Source: Rebecca billardiae RCC1528 (taxonomy: Eukaryota > Haptophyta). Taken from it: DNA of 64,000 bases. The notes beneath the pieces were generated by a model. It was given only the letters and a program-made list of their open reading frames with translations. It had not been told where the DNA came from and did not search any database. Location: the NCBI GenBank assembly GCA_965240325.2, contig OZ251243.1, forward strand, positions 930,001 to 994,000, written 5' to 3'. The position numbers were made by a program, and so were the translations under genes. Of the stretch, positions 31,646-42,075 are shown piece by piece. Every line of letters starts with the position of its first letter. Positions within the stretch are counted from its first letter, which is position 1.

Positions 31646-32735
31646 TTTGTGGGATTTCGTTCCACGGAGAACATAGTAGTGCGAGCGGCAGCCAGCGCTC
31701 GGGCCGAGTGCGCGGCATGAAGGGCAGCTCGACGTCGACACTCGACAGGACGCGCGGAGTGAGTCGGATCGTCGACAGAGCAAGACCGAGGAACAGCACG
31801 CGGACGACGGAGGGCGCACAGCGCCGCCGACGCCCCAGCCAACCCGAGCCCGACAAGCAGGGGTGGGCGGGTGAGGAGCTTCAAGCTCAGCACGAGATGC
31901 AGGCCTGAGTGAGGCACTGGCAGGGCCAGCTGCCGATCGAGCAGATCCGACCGAGATCGCGCGTCGAACGATGCCGGTCAGGCACAGCGGCGGATCTCGA
32001 GCAACGGGCACATTGAGCCAGGGGCACATCCGCAGGCTGGTGGCGGCAGCCATGAGCCGGAAGAAGACGAGCCGTCTTAGCCGCAGCTCGACGCCTGATT
32101 AATTTGAGCGTCAAGCTCACCCAATGGCAAAATAATCGAGTACCGTATGATGCCGAAACTCGTCCAACCGAGAGCAGCGCGGCGTGGCACAACCCAACGG
32201 GCAGCAGTCCAGGGTCGTCGTCGTGCGTGCGTGCGCAGAGCAGGTTCAAATGTTTCGAGTGGCACTGGAGGATAAGGGCGCTGTGCATGGCAATAAGAGC
32301 GCGTCGGCGGCCACTCTTATTGTGCTCTGGCCGCCAAGCTTGTCATAGGCTGCCAGCATGCCTGCATGCCAGCATGGCAGATTGGTGCCAGTGCGGCGTG
32401 GCAATGCGCTCTCCGCGTCCTCCTAGACAATCCATTATTGTAACCAGCACCGCGCCAATAACACCACATATATTACAGGCGCAACAAGTCACTCTGTTCA
32501 CTAAGACTATACAATATAATAACTCGTCAGCGAGGTCCCACGACCCTTCTGGCCATCACAACAGGTCGTGTGGCCAGCGGCGGCTGCGGTGACAACAACG
32601 CGCGAGGTTCCACCCTTCTGGCCATCACAACAGGTCGCGTGGCCAGCGGCGACTGCGGTGACCGCGAAGGCGCAGCCTGCGTGACACCACCGCCAGAAAC
32701 TTCGGCTGCGCCGCCGGTGCGCTTCCGCTGTCGCT
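31644..32735. other. Intergenic gap with short tandem duplication
   Basis: No gene was recognised. At 32531-32680 a unit of about 75 bp (CCCTTCTGGCCATCACAACA core) occurs twice in tandem, next to the tail of the EsV-1-7 gene. Confidence 0.55.
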
Positions 32736-34187
32736 TTAGGCGCCGGGCCCGGTGCTCAATACGCTGTCGACGCTCGAGACGCGCTCCAGTCTCCGTTTGC
32801 TTGCCATGCTGTACTCGACCATGCCGGCCAGCTTGTGCTCAGCGCACCGGCTGGCGCGCGCGTTGCCCGGCATGCCGAATGAGGGCCCCTTGGTACAGCC
32901 TGCGTGATCACACTCTGCCTTCTTCTTCAAGCGGACCATGCCAGCCAGCTTGTGCTCCGCGCACCAGCTGGCGCGCGGAGCGCCCGGCATGCCAAGCAAA
33001 GGCCACTTGGTGCAGCCGGCGTGATCACACTTGGGGTTCCTCACATCGACCATGCCAGCCAGCTTGTGCTCAGCGCACCGGCTGGTGCACGCGTCACCCG
33101 GCATGCCGAACGAAGGCCACTTGGTGCAGCCTGCGTGATCACACTTTGGCTTGTTCAAGCGAACCATGCCAGCCAGCTTGTGCTCAGCGCACCGGCTGAC
33201 GCGCGCTTCGCCCGGTATGCCGAATGAGGGCCGCGTGGTGCAGCCGGCGTGCTCACACTTGCGGCTTATCACGTTGACCATGCCGGCCAGCTTGTGCTCG
33301 GCGCACCGGCTGGCGCGCGCGTCACCCGGCATGCCGAACGAAGGCCCCTTGGTGCAGCCTGCGTGATCACACTTGCGGTTCACCACGTCGACCATGCCAT
33401 CCAGCTTGTGCGTAGCGCACCGGCTGGCGCGCGCGTCGCCCGGCATGCCAAACGAAGGCTGCTTGGTGCAGCCGGCGTGATCACACTTGCGGATCATCAC
33501 GTTGACCATGCCATCCAGCTTGTGCTCGGCGCACCGGCTGGCGCGCGCGTCACCCGGCATGCCGAACGAAGGCCCCTTGGTGCAGCCTGCGTGATCACAC
33601 TTGCGCTTCACCACGTCGACCATGCCATTCAGCTTGTGCGTAGCGCACCGGCTGGCGCGCGCGTCGCCCGGTATGCCGAATGAGGGCCGCGTGGTGCAGC
33701 CGGCGTGATCACACTTGCGGTTCCTCACGTCGACCATGCCATTCAGCTTGTGCGTAGCGCACCGGCTGGCACGCGCGTCGCCCGGCATGCCAAGCGAAGG
33801 CCACTTGGAGCAGCCGGAGTGATCACACTCGGGGTTCCTCACATCGACCATGCCAGCCAGCTTGTGCTCGGCGCACCGGCTGGCGCGCGCGTCGCCCGGC
33901 ATGCCGAATGAGGGCCGCGTGGTGCAGCCGGCGTGATCACACTTGCGGTTCACCACGTCGACCATGCCATCCAGCTTGTGCGTAGCGCACCGGCTGGCGC
34001 GCGCGTCGCCCGGCATGCCAAACGAAGGCTGCTTGGTGCAGCCTGCGTGATCACACTCGGGCCTGTTCCCATGCCGGCTAGCTGGTGCTGCGGCTCGGCC
34101 CGCTGCCCCACTCGTCTCGTCTCGTCTCCCGGCTGCCCCGGCCGAGAGGCCGACCGTAGTGCGCTGGCAGAGCCAAAGTAAGTTCAA
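32736..34187 (-). CDS. EsV-1-7 repeat protein, 11 repeats
   Basis: The 483-aa product is a Ser/Ala/Arg-rich leader of ~44 residues, eleven tandem units, and a basic tail. Nearly every unit obeys C-x4-C-x16-C-x2-H-x12, the EsV-1-7 spacing first noted in an Ectocarpus virus gene and in the brown-algal developmental regulator IMMEDIATE UPRIGHT. A typical unit reads CDHAGCTKxPSFGMPGDAR and continues to RCAEHKLAGMV. The C, C, C, H set suggests one zinc per unit. No signal peptide or membrane segment is seen, so it is probably intracellular and possibly nuclear. A sister gene with 15 units lies at 43772-45751 in opposite orientation. The ATG used is the only one before the first repeat; a missed 5' exon is possible. 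Confidence 0.85.
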   Translation of the reverse strand: MNLLWLCQRTTVGLSAGAAGRRDETSGAAGRAAAPASRHGNRPECDHAGCTKQPSFGMPGDARASRCATHKLDGMVDVVNRKCDHAGCTTRPSFGMPGDARASRCAEHKLAGMVDVRNPECDHSGCSKWPSLGMPGDARASRCATHKLNGMVDVRNRKCDHAGCTTRPSFGIPGDARASRCATHKLNGMVDVVKRKCDHAGCTKGPSFGMPGDARASRCAEHKLDGMVNVMIRKCDHAGCTKQPSFGMPGDARASRCATHKLDGMVDVVNRKCDHAGCTKGPSFGMPGDARASRCAEHKLAGMVNVISRKCEHAGCTTRPSFGIPGEARVSRCAEHKLAGMVRLNKPKCDHAGCTKWPSFGMPGDACTSRCAEHKLAGMVDVRNPKCDHAGCTKWPLLGMPGAPRASWCAEHKLAGMVRLKKKAECDHAGCTKGPSFGMPGNARASRCAEHKLAGMVEYSMASKRRLERVSSVDSVLSTGPGA

Positions 34188-34335
34188 AGACGTGGTATTT
34201 TGTTATGGACTCGCCGAGACGCCGACTTGACAGAAAGGCTGCGCCCGAGCACGCCGGCTCGCGAGCATCGCCCACGGCCGCGGGATTGCATCGTTGCGTC
34301 CGGCGGCTCGGCGGGCGACGGCAGACTCAAGCCGC

Positions 34336-35985
34336 ATGAGCGAGTTCATCCGCGTCGCGACGGAGTCGGACCTGAAGGCGGCCGGCAACCGGCTCCTTGT
34401 CCAGGCGGAAGGGCGCTACCTCGTAGGCGCCCGGCGCGCATGTTGAGCGTGCGCGCACCTCAGCGCACGGGCGCGCTGCGCTGACACGCGCTCCCTGTGC
34501 ACCACCCGTCGTGCGCGGGCGCAGGCGCTCGTCCGGCACGGCGAGGATGTCTTCGCGATTGACGCGACGTGCTACCACATGGGCGGCCCGCTGCTCCACG
34601 CAGACATCGAGGATCTCGCCGAGTTTGGCCCGACAATCATCTGCCCCTGGCACCGGTATCAGATCTCGCTGCGGACGGGCGACGGACTGTACCAGAACAT
34701 GCAGCGGCAGACGTGCTCGAAAGGGTTGCGCCAGCGCGTGCACGAGGTCCAGCTGCGCGGCGGGTACATTGCCGTCCGCCTCTCCGCCGGCGCAGGCGCA
34801 GAGAAGGCCGAAAGCGACACCTACGCGTTCAAGCCTCCGCCACCGTCTGGCGGCGGGGCGCAGCAGCCGCCGCCAGGGCGCTCGGGGGACGTGCTGCGCG
34901 CGGGTGCGGCGGGAAAGCGCAGCTGCGGCGGCGCGCTGCCAGCGGGCGGGCCGGGCGGCGCGCCTTTGCCGCCCTCCGTCGCCACCGACGTCGCGCGCTC
35001 CATGGCGGGCGCGGACGGGCGCGCGCCGTGGGCGAGGGCTGGCGGCCCGCCGCTGCCGCCGCGTCTGCCGCCCAGCGCCGCCCGCCCCGGCGACGCGGGT
35101 AGCGCGCCGTCGGCGTCGTCGGCCGGTGCGGCGAGCGTTGGCCCGAGCGTAGGCGGCATGGTGGGCGGCGTCTTCCAGCAGCTCGGCCAGCAGCTCTTCG
35201 GCCAGTGCCAGCCGCAGCAGACAGGAGACGCGCGCTCAGACTGGGTGCGCGTCACAGTGGCGCGCTCGCGGCCCGTCGGCCGCCGCACCGTGCAGCTGAC
35301 GATCAGGGGCGCGCTCCCAGGCACCGACGCGAGCGTGTGGCGACGTGGCTCGCACGTGATGGTGATGCTCCCGCCGCACGCCGCCGTGCCAGACTCAGGC
35401 GCCGTCGAGCGCCCGTACACGCCCTACGTCCTTCCGGGCAGCAGCGGCGCGTTCGAGCTCGTCGTCAAGGCGTATGACGGCGGCGCCGTCTCGCCGCACC
35501 TGGCGGGGCTCGGGCCGGGGGCGCCGGTGCTGGTCAGGGGCCCGCTGGGCGGCGTGGCGCCGAGCGCGTGGGACGGCGCCGCCGCCTTCGGGCTGCTCGC
35601 CGGCGGGACGGGCATCACGCCGATGCTACAGCTGATCTACGGCCTGATCCACGAAGCCGGGCCGGCCGGACAGATTCCTCCGGTGCGCCTTCTGTGCTTC
35701 CACCGGGCCGAGGCGGACGTGCTCCTCAGGGCTGAGCTCGACGAGCTCGCGGCGCGGCACGCGGCACTCGAGGTGTACTACTCGCTCTCCGACCCGCCAG
35801 CCGGCTGGAAGCACGGCGTTGGCCACCCGAGCGCCGAGGGGCTGCGGACACGCCTGCCGGCGCCGACCGACGCGGGCGGGCGTGTGCGCATCTTCATCTG
35901 CGGGCCGCCGGCCTTCAACGACGCGGTGCTCGGGCTCTGCGGCGACCTGGGGTACGCCGAGCGGCAGGTACACGTCTACCAGTAG
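34336..35985 (+). CDS. Rieske / cytochrome-b5-reductase fusion oxidoreductase (2 exons)
   Basis: Exons 34336-34422 and 34525-35985, split by a 102-bp GT-AG intron, give 515 aa. The N-terminal ~125 residues form a Rieske [2Fe-2S] domain with CYHMGGPL and CPWHRYQI ligands and GDGLYQN, close to the animal RFESD pattern. A ~130-residue Pro/Ala/Gly linker follows. The C-terminal half is a ferredoxin-reductase-type module: FAD motif RPYTPY, a phosphate-binding YDGG-VSPHL stretch, GGTGITPMLQLIYG for NAD(P)H, and FICGPPAFNDAV near the end, as in NADH-cytochrome b5 reductase. I infer an NAD(P)H-to-FAD-to-Rieske electron chain in one soluble protein; the acceptor is unknown. No leader is evident. The gene is divergent from the 11-repeat EsV-1-7 gene. 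Confidence 0.9.
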
Positions 35986-36132
35986 CGAGCGTGTGCGCAC
36001 CAGCACGGCGTGCTGCGTGACTAACTGATCGTCAGCGCACGCCAATGCTGATGCTGACGATCGGATGCTGCCATTGCTGGGTCGCGTGAGTAGTAACAGT
36101 CGATCATATATCGTCGTCTCATTAGAATCTGT

Positions 36133-36445
36133 TGTCAAAGGAATCGCCAATCTACAGTGATTTCCAATTTCCAATCCAACATTTTACTCGCAGTCACACA
36201 GTGGCGGCGCGACCGCTGCGGCGGCGCTCGCACAAAATCCTCCAAAATCAACCTGAACCTCATCCTAAAATACAGCAGGACAGCATGGCTGGCGGCGGCA
36301 TCTGGAAGCATTCTAGATGCTTCCGAAACTCGTGAACGAAACATGAGCCGATCACACAAAACACGCTGAGCTCACCACCGCAAACAAGAGCCGAAGCCGT
36401 CGACCGACCTCGCGACCGTCAAGCCTCGAGACGCGTTCCCTGACA
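36133..36445 (+). repeat. 5' LTR of gag-only element
   Basis: 313 bp, TGTCA...TGACA. A TATA-like TAAAATA at 36266-36272 lies ~20 bp before position 36290, where the tandem unit begins, so 36290 may mark the start of transcription (R). Confidence 0.93.
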
Positions 36446-37425
36446 TGCTAGCACGGTGCTGGGAGAACTTGGGCAAGGATGGAGACGACGAGAACAGCGG
36501 CAAGGACGTGAACGGCCATCAGCCCGCCCCAGTTGCTCCCCTCATTGGGTTGAAGCCAGGCGTGGCCGAGCGCGCGGCAATGCCGCGCGGCTCATCGGCG
36601 GTTGCGCGCAAGCGCACGCCAGACTACCTCGCGGCTGCCCTGAGGGGCATGCAGGCTGAGAAGAACCGGCAAGGCGAGAAGCTCACGCTTCTCCGCAAGC
36701 CCATCTCCAGCGCCTCCGGGCCTGGCAACATCGCTGACCTGAACTCAGGCAGCATCGTGTCGTATGCGCGCAATGCTGCATCGCACGCAAGGCCTCGAGC
36801 CGACATCAAGGATCACCTTGAGGAGGAGGTTCGCGCACAGCGCGGTGAGGAGGAGCGTTGCCGCTCGCATCCCCCGCCATCGCGCCACTCCATCCGCACG
36901 CACGTCGTTGCGCAGGGGATCTCAACAACTACCGCCCGGGACTCTGCGCCCGCGAGCGCGGTTCAAGAGCGCGCGGCTGAGAGCCCGCAGCTCAAGGAGT
37001 GCCTTGCGGCCTCCGAGTCATCGAACGAGGTCACCGAGCGTTCCGGGGCAGATGTAGCGCTCGACGCTGCTGCCGCTGATGCCGCTCCGACCGTCGAGGC
37101 CCTCGAGCCTGCCGACGCTGCTCCGCGTGCTGGCCACCTGGCCGCCGCCTGTGACAGCGCAGGTCGTGCCACCGCCGCAGTCAGTCTGCAGCCTCGCGCG
37201 CATGACACTGTGTCTGAGTCTGACCGATCGAACGAGGACATTAGCACCGATGAGTGCGACGCAAACGACCTGTATGGTCTGGCAGAGCAAACTATGCTCC
37301 AAGATGCTACGACACGTGACTCTGTCACAGCGAGCTCAAGCATCAAGTCAGCGGCCGCATTTATTATTGATGCGCCTGACCCAAACAAATACGTTTACTG
37401 GCGGCGGCATCTGGAAGCATTCTAG
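36445..37425 (+). pseudogene. Truncated gag, copy 1
   Basis: 326 codons identical in content to the N-terminus of the full gag ORF, then 9 codons read from LTR sequence and a stop. It arises from the tandem duplication. It could be translated from the element's own transcript as a short Gag N-terminal protein, but it lacks the capsid-like part and zinc knuckle. Confidence 0.85.
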
Positions 37426-37553
37426 ATGCTTCCGAAACTCGTGAACGAAACATGAGCCGATCACACAAAACACGCTGAGCTCACCACCGCAAACAAGAGC
37501 CGAAGCCGTCGACCGACCTCGCGACCGTCAAGCCTCGAGACGCGTTCCCTGAC

Positions 37554-38534
37554 ATGCTAGCACGGTGCTGGGAGGACTTGGGCAAGGATGGAGACGACGA
37601 GAACAGCGGCAAGGACGTGAACGGCCATCAGCCCGCCCCAGTTGCTCCCCTCATTGGGTTGAAGCCAGGCGTGGCCGAGCGCGCGGCAATGCCGCGCGGC
37701 TCATCGGCGGTTGCGCGCAAGCGCACGCCAGACTACCTCGCGGCTGCCCTGAGGGGCATGCAGGCTGAGAAGAACCGGCAAGGCGAGAAGCTCACGCTTC
37801 TCCGCAAGCCCATCTCCAGCGCCTCCGGGCCTGGCAACATCGCTGACCTGAACTCAGGCAGCATCGTGTCGTATGCGCGCAATGCTGCATCGCACGCAAG
37901 GCCTCGAGCCGACATCAAGGATCACCTTGAGGAGGAGGTTCGCGCACAGCGCGGTGAGGAGGAGCGTTGCCGCTCGCATCCCCCGCCATCGCGCCACTCC
38001 ATCCGCACGCACGTCGTTGCGCAGGGGATCTCAACAACTACCGCCCGGGACTCTGCGCCCGCGAGCGCGGTTCAAGAGCGCGCGGCTGAGAGCCCGCAGC
38101 TCAAGGAGTGCCTTGCGGCCTCCGAGTCATCGAACGAGGTCACCGAGCGTTCCGGGGCAGATGTAGCGCTCGACGCTGCTGCCGCTGATGCCGCTCCGAC
38201 CGTCGAGGCCCTCGAGCCTGCCGACGCTGCTCCGCGTGCTGGCCATCTGGCCGCCGCCTGTGACAGCGCAGGTCGTGCCACCGCCGCAGTCAGTCTGCAG
38301 CCTCGCGCGCATGACACTGTGTCTGAGTCTGACCGATCGAACGAGGACATTAGCACCGATGAGTGCGACGCAAACGACCTGTATGGTCTGGCAGAGCAAA
38401 CTATGCTCCAAGATGCTACGACACGTGACTCTGTCACAGCGAGCTCAAGCATCAAGTCAGCGGCCGCATTTATTATTGATGCGCCTGACCCAAACAAATA
38501 CGTTTACTGGCGGCGGCATCTGGAAGCATTCTAG
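37554..38534 (+). pseudogene. Truncated gag, copy 2
   Basis: Same as copy 1, with one Asn-to-Asp difference near residue 8. It ends in the next LTR-derived segment. Confidence 0.85.
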
Positions 38535-38662
38535 ATGCTTCCGAAACTCGTGAACGAAACATGAGCCGATCACACAAAACACGCTGAGCTCACCACCGCA
38601 AACAAGAGCCGAAGCCGTCGACCGACCTCGCGACCGTCAAGCCTCGAGACGCGTTCCCTGAC

Positions 38663-41236
38663 ATGCTAGCACGGTGCTGGGAGGACTTGGGCAAGGATGG
38701 AGACGACGAGAACAGCGGCAAGGACGTGAACGGCCATCAGCCCGCCCCAGTTGCTCCCCTCATTGGGTTGAAGCCAGGCGTGGCCGAGCGCGCGGCAATG
38801 CCGCGCGGCTCATCGGCGGTTGCGCGCAAGCGCACGCCAGACTACCTCGCGGCTGCCCTGAGGGGCATGCAGGCTGAGAAGAACCGGCAAGGCGAGAAGC
38901 TCACGCTTCTCCGCAAGCCCATCTCCAGCGCCTCCGGGCCTGGCAACATCGCTGACCTGAACTCAGGCAGCATCGTGTCGTATGCGCGCAATGCTGCATC
39001 GCACGCAAGGCCTCGAGCCGACATCAAGGATCACCTTGAGGAGGAGGTTCGCGCACAGCGCGGTGAGGAGGAGCGTTGCCGCTCGCATCCCCCGCCATCG
39101 CGCCACTCCATCCGCACGCACGTCGTTGCGCAGGGGATCTCAACAACTACCGCCCGGGACTCTGCGCCCGCGAGCGCGGTTCAAGAGCGCGCGGCTGAGA
39201 GCCCGCAGCTCAAGGAGTGCCTTGCGGCCTCCGAGTCATCGAACGAGGTCACCGAGCGTTCCGGGGCAGATGTAGCGCTCGACGCTGCTGCCGCTGATGC
39301 CGCTCCGACCGTCGAGGCCCTCGAGCCTGCCGACGCTGCTCCGCGTGCTGGCCATCTGGCCGCCGCCTGTGACAGCGCAGGTCGTGCCACCGCCGCAGTC
39401 AGTCTGCAGCCTCGCGCGCATGACACTGTGTCTGAGTCTGACCGATCGAACGAGGACATTAGCACCGATGAGTGCGACGCAAACGACCTGTATGGTCTGG
39501 CAGAGCAAACTATGCTCCAAGATGCTACGACACGTGACTCTGTCACAGCGAGCTCAAGCATCAAGTCAGCGGCCGCATTTATTATTGATGCGCCTGACCC
39601 AAACAAATACGTTTACCCCAAAATTACCAGCCTCACGATGGCTTCCGAAGCCGAGCTGCTCGCCACGAGCGACACAAGCAGCCGCGAGATGACCGCCGCA
39701 GAGACGGCAGAGTCCTCGTCTGGCACGTATCGACTCGCGTCGAACGTAGGAAGCGCATGCGATGCAGGGGGGGCATCATACACCTGCTTGACGGCAAAGC
39801 CGCAGCAAAACCAAGTTGGCGAGCGCGACGCGCGTGCGCATGCATCAGCTGCGTCAGCCATCACAACGCCACACTCTTGCAAGGAAGAGTATTCCGCCGA
39901 AGCTGCCGCGGATGCACATGCATCACCGCTGGACAGAACGAGCGTGAAGAAGCCCAAAGAAGGCACCACAGCCTCGACGAGGGTCACTCCTCGCTCGAAG
40001 GTAGAGCGCGAATCGCCACAGAGCGCGCGCGACACATCGACCAATGCACTTGAGTCGAAGAAACGTGACTGGATAGTCATCGAAGGAGGAGTCACAGACT
40101 CTAATCCAACCAAGAAGGAACGTGTGTTCATGGCACGCGAATCCTCGGCAGGAGTGGATACACCCGCCACACACAAGCTGACACAGTCGGCTCTGAAATC
40201 CAAGCGCGCGGTACACAGCGCGATACGGGATGCACTCGCAGAAGTGAGCACCTACTACAAGGGCAAATCCTCAGATGTCACACCGGACATAATGGAGCCC
40301 AAGGATAGCAAGCTATCCGGCTTTCAACTCATTGCCAAAGACAAATGGGTGAAAGACGCAGCCAAAATCGATCCATACAAGGCTGACAACGCTGACGCCA
40401 ACAAGATCGGATCGGTCTACGATCGATCTGCGGCAGCGATATTCAAGCAGCTGAAGGACTCTATCGAGCCTCAGTTATTCGCCTATCTGGAATCGAAGCT
40501 GCACATCAGCGATCCGACCAAGAACTACTTGGATCTGGCGCTGCTGCTACAGATATTTGAGCGCGAGCTCAAGATCACAACTATGTCCGAACTCAGGGAT
40601 GAATTCCTGAAGTTATACCCGACAAAGGTGTCGCCCATTGGCGCATCGGACATTATCAAGAAATCCGTCGAGCAAGTCCGCTCATCTCGATATGGGAATC
40701 TGGACGATGCTACGATGTTGGTCTTCAAGCTGTATAACAGCATGCACGACCATCCCCAAGTCTACGAGTCAGTTATCTCGCACTTCGGAGCGCTCACGCC
40801 CGAGCAATGTGTGGATAACACTGACCAGATATTGGCCCAGATGGAAGATGCCTACAAACGGCACGGCTCAATGAAGCTACTCCATCAGAACAATACCAAG
40901 GGGAGAGAGACCGAAAACTATTCCAAGATACGCCAAAATGCTGATTATCAGCAAGGCACGCGGCGACGCGGTGACTTTGAGGGCGCCGAAGTCTTCGCCG
41001 CTCAGGCCCAAAAGGCTCCAGCCAATGGCGAGAGCGGGCCGAATAACTCGGACACCGGCAAACGGTGCACTCACTGTGGTCTCAAGAACCATACTGCCCA
41101 GCAGTGTTGGAGGCTCCACCCAGAGCTACGCCCCAAGGCCAACAATTACAACAAAGGCAAAAACAAGGGAGCCAACAAGTTTCCCAAGGAGCGTATCCAT
41201 TTCCTGGATATTCCTGCTCCGGATGCCTATGATTAA
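38663..41236 (+). CDS. Gag-like polyprotein of the LTR retroelement
   Basis: 857 codons. The first ~320 residues are polar and probably disordered, corresponding to the triplicated part. A helical region follows (about 560-790, including AYLESKLHISDPTKNYLDLAL and a run ending MEDAYKRHGS) that resembles a Gag capsid-type UBN2 segment. A single CCHC knuckle (CTHCGLKNHTAQQC) near residue 815 and a Lys/Asn-rich tail complete it. It would coat element RNA in virus-like particles. The first ATG overlaps the last base of LTR-type sequence, so an inner start such as the ATG at 38798 is possible. Codons are less GC-rich than in flanking genes. Confidence 0.85.
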   Translation: MLARCWEDLGKDGDDENSGKDVNGHQPAPVAPLIGLKPGVAERAAMPRGSSAVARKRTPDYLAAALRGMQAEKNRQGEKLTLLRKPISSASGPGNIADLNSGSIVSYARNAASHARPRADIKDHLEEEVRAQRGEEERCRSHPPPSRHSIRTHVVAQGISTTTARDSAPASAVQERAAESPQLKECLAASESSNEVTERSGADVALDAAAADAAPTVEALEPADAAPRAGHLAAACDSAGRATAAVSLQPRAHDTVSESDRSNEDISTDECDANDLYGLAEQTMLQDATTRDSVTASSSIKSAAAFIIDAPDPNKYVYPKITSLTMASEAELLATSDTSSREMTAAETAESSSGTYRLASNVGSACDAGGASYTCLTAKPQQNQVGERDARAHASAASAITTPHSCKEEYSAEAAADAHASPLDRTSVKKPKEGTTASTRVTPRSKVERESPQSARDTSTNALESKKRDWIVIEGGVTDSNPTKKERVFMARESSAGVDTPATHKLTQSALKSKRAVHSAIRDALAEVSTYYKGKSSDVTPDIMEPKDSKLSGFQLIAKDKWVKDAAKIDPYKADNADANKIGSVYDRSAAAIFKQLKDSIEPQLFAYLESKLHISDPTKNYLDLALLLQIFERELKITTMSELRDEFLKLYPTKVSPIGASDIIKKSVEQVRSSRYGNLDDATMLVFKLYNSMHDHPQVYESVISHFGALTPEQCVDNTDQILAQMEDAYKRHGSMKLLHQNNTKGRETENYSKIRQNADYQQGTRRRGDFEGAEVFAAQAQKAPANGESGPNNSDTGKRCTHCGLKNHTAQQCWRLHPELRPKANNYNKGKNKGANKFPKERIHFLDIPAPDAYD

Positions 41237-41492
41237 CTATCAAGGCAGGGCATAGCCCAATAACAAGGTCCAAGATCAAGGCCAAAGAGTGAACACATGG
41301 TGCAAATAAGCCCAGGACTGACTCGGGTTACCCATAACCGTCACACGGAAGTCCCAGCACATGACCCGTATCCTGGCATTGGCAACCATTACTGACTCCA
41401 ATTCACTCATGCACACAGATGCACAAACAATACCAAGCCCAAAATCACTCATAATCCAAGCTTAGTCCTCACAGACGAGCGCATATTGGATT

Positions 41493-41501
41493 GAGAGGGG
41501 G
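41493..41501 (+). other. Polypurine tract of gag-only element
   Basis: GAGAGGGGG directly before the TGTCA start of the 3' LTR, the expected primer site for plus-strand DNA. Confidence 0.85.
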
Positions 41502-41814
41502 TGTCAAAGGAATCGCCAATCTACAGTGATTTCCAATTTCCAATCCAACATTTTACTCGCAGTCACACAGTGGCGGCGCGACCGCTGCGGCGGCGCTCGC
41601 ACAAAATCCTCCAAAATCAACCTGAACCTCATCCTAAAATACAGCAGGACAGCATGGCTGGCGGCGGCATCTGGAAGCATTCTAGATGCTTCCGAAACTC
41701 GTGAACGAAACATGAGCCGATCACACAAAACACGCTGAGCTCACCACCGCAAACAAGAGCCGAAGCCGTCGACCGACCTCGCGACCGTCAAGCCTCGAGA
41801 CGCGTTCCCTGACA
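41502..41814 (+). repeat. 3' LTR of gag-only element
   Basis: Same length and ends as the 5' LTR; short frames through both copies translate identically. It is followed by TCTGT, the target duplication. Confidence 0.93.
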
Positions 41815-41959
41815 TCTGTCAATTACTGCTGAATTAGACTCTATATCATCATAGCTATCATATCCGCGCCGCATCACGCGCGGATCCTGATCGCACGACC
41901 GTGACGACGCATTTGGCCATCATCGTCAAGTTCTATTATTTAAAATATATTTCCCATCT

Positions 41960-42007
41960 GATCAATATATATATATATATGGATATATATATATATATAT
42001 ATTGATC
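41960..42007. repeat. AT palindrome
   Basis: GATCAATATAT... mirrored around a central GG into ...ATATATTGATC; 48 bases able to form a near-perfect hairpin or cruciform. It lies between the LTR element and the GT47 tail. Confidence 0.85.
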
Positions 42008-42075
42008 GGGTAGTGTCGAAGTCGAGCGCAGCTGAGCGTCGCCAGCGGACGCCTCTAGACATACTGCTAAGTATA

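Larger units (their letters stand above)
36290..39616 (+). repeat. Three tandem copies of a 1109-bp LTR-gag unit
   Basis: Copies are 36290-37398, 37399-38507 and 38508 to about 39616. Each holds the last ~156 bp of the LTR and the first ~320 gag codons. Copy 1 differs from the others at a few bases only (for example near 36466 and 37137). The junctions share a single C between gag (GTTTAC) and LTR (CTGGCGG). Confidence 0.95.
36133..41814 (+). mobile_element. Gag-only LTR retroelement with triplicated 5' region
   Basis: Two 313-bp LTRs (36133-36445 and 41502-41814) begin TGTCA and end TGACA. The insertion is flanked by the direct repeat TCTGT (36128-36132 and 41815-41819). A purine tract (GAGAGGGGG) precedes the 3' LTR. 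The internal region holds a gag-like ORF with a CCHC zinc knuckle but no protease, integrase or reverse transcriptase, so it must depend on enzymes made elsewhere. Its AT content is clearly higher than in host genes. The LTR parts I compared are identical, which points to a recent insertion. A 1109-bp unit made of the LTR 3' part plus the gag 5' part occurs three times. Confidence 0.95.

Noticed and set aside
36288-37425. Three separate host genes (326, 326 and 857 codons)
   Set aside because: They are tandem copies of a retroelement LTR-gag segment within one insertion bounded by LTRs and a target duplication.
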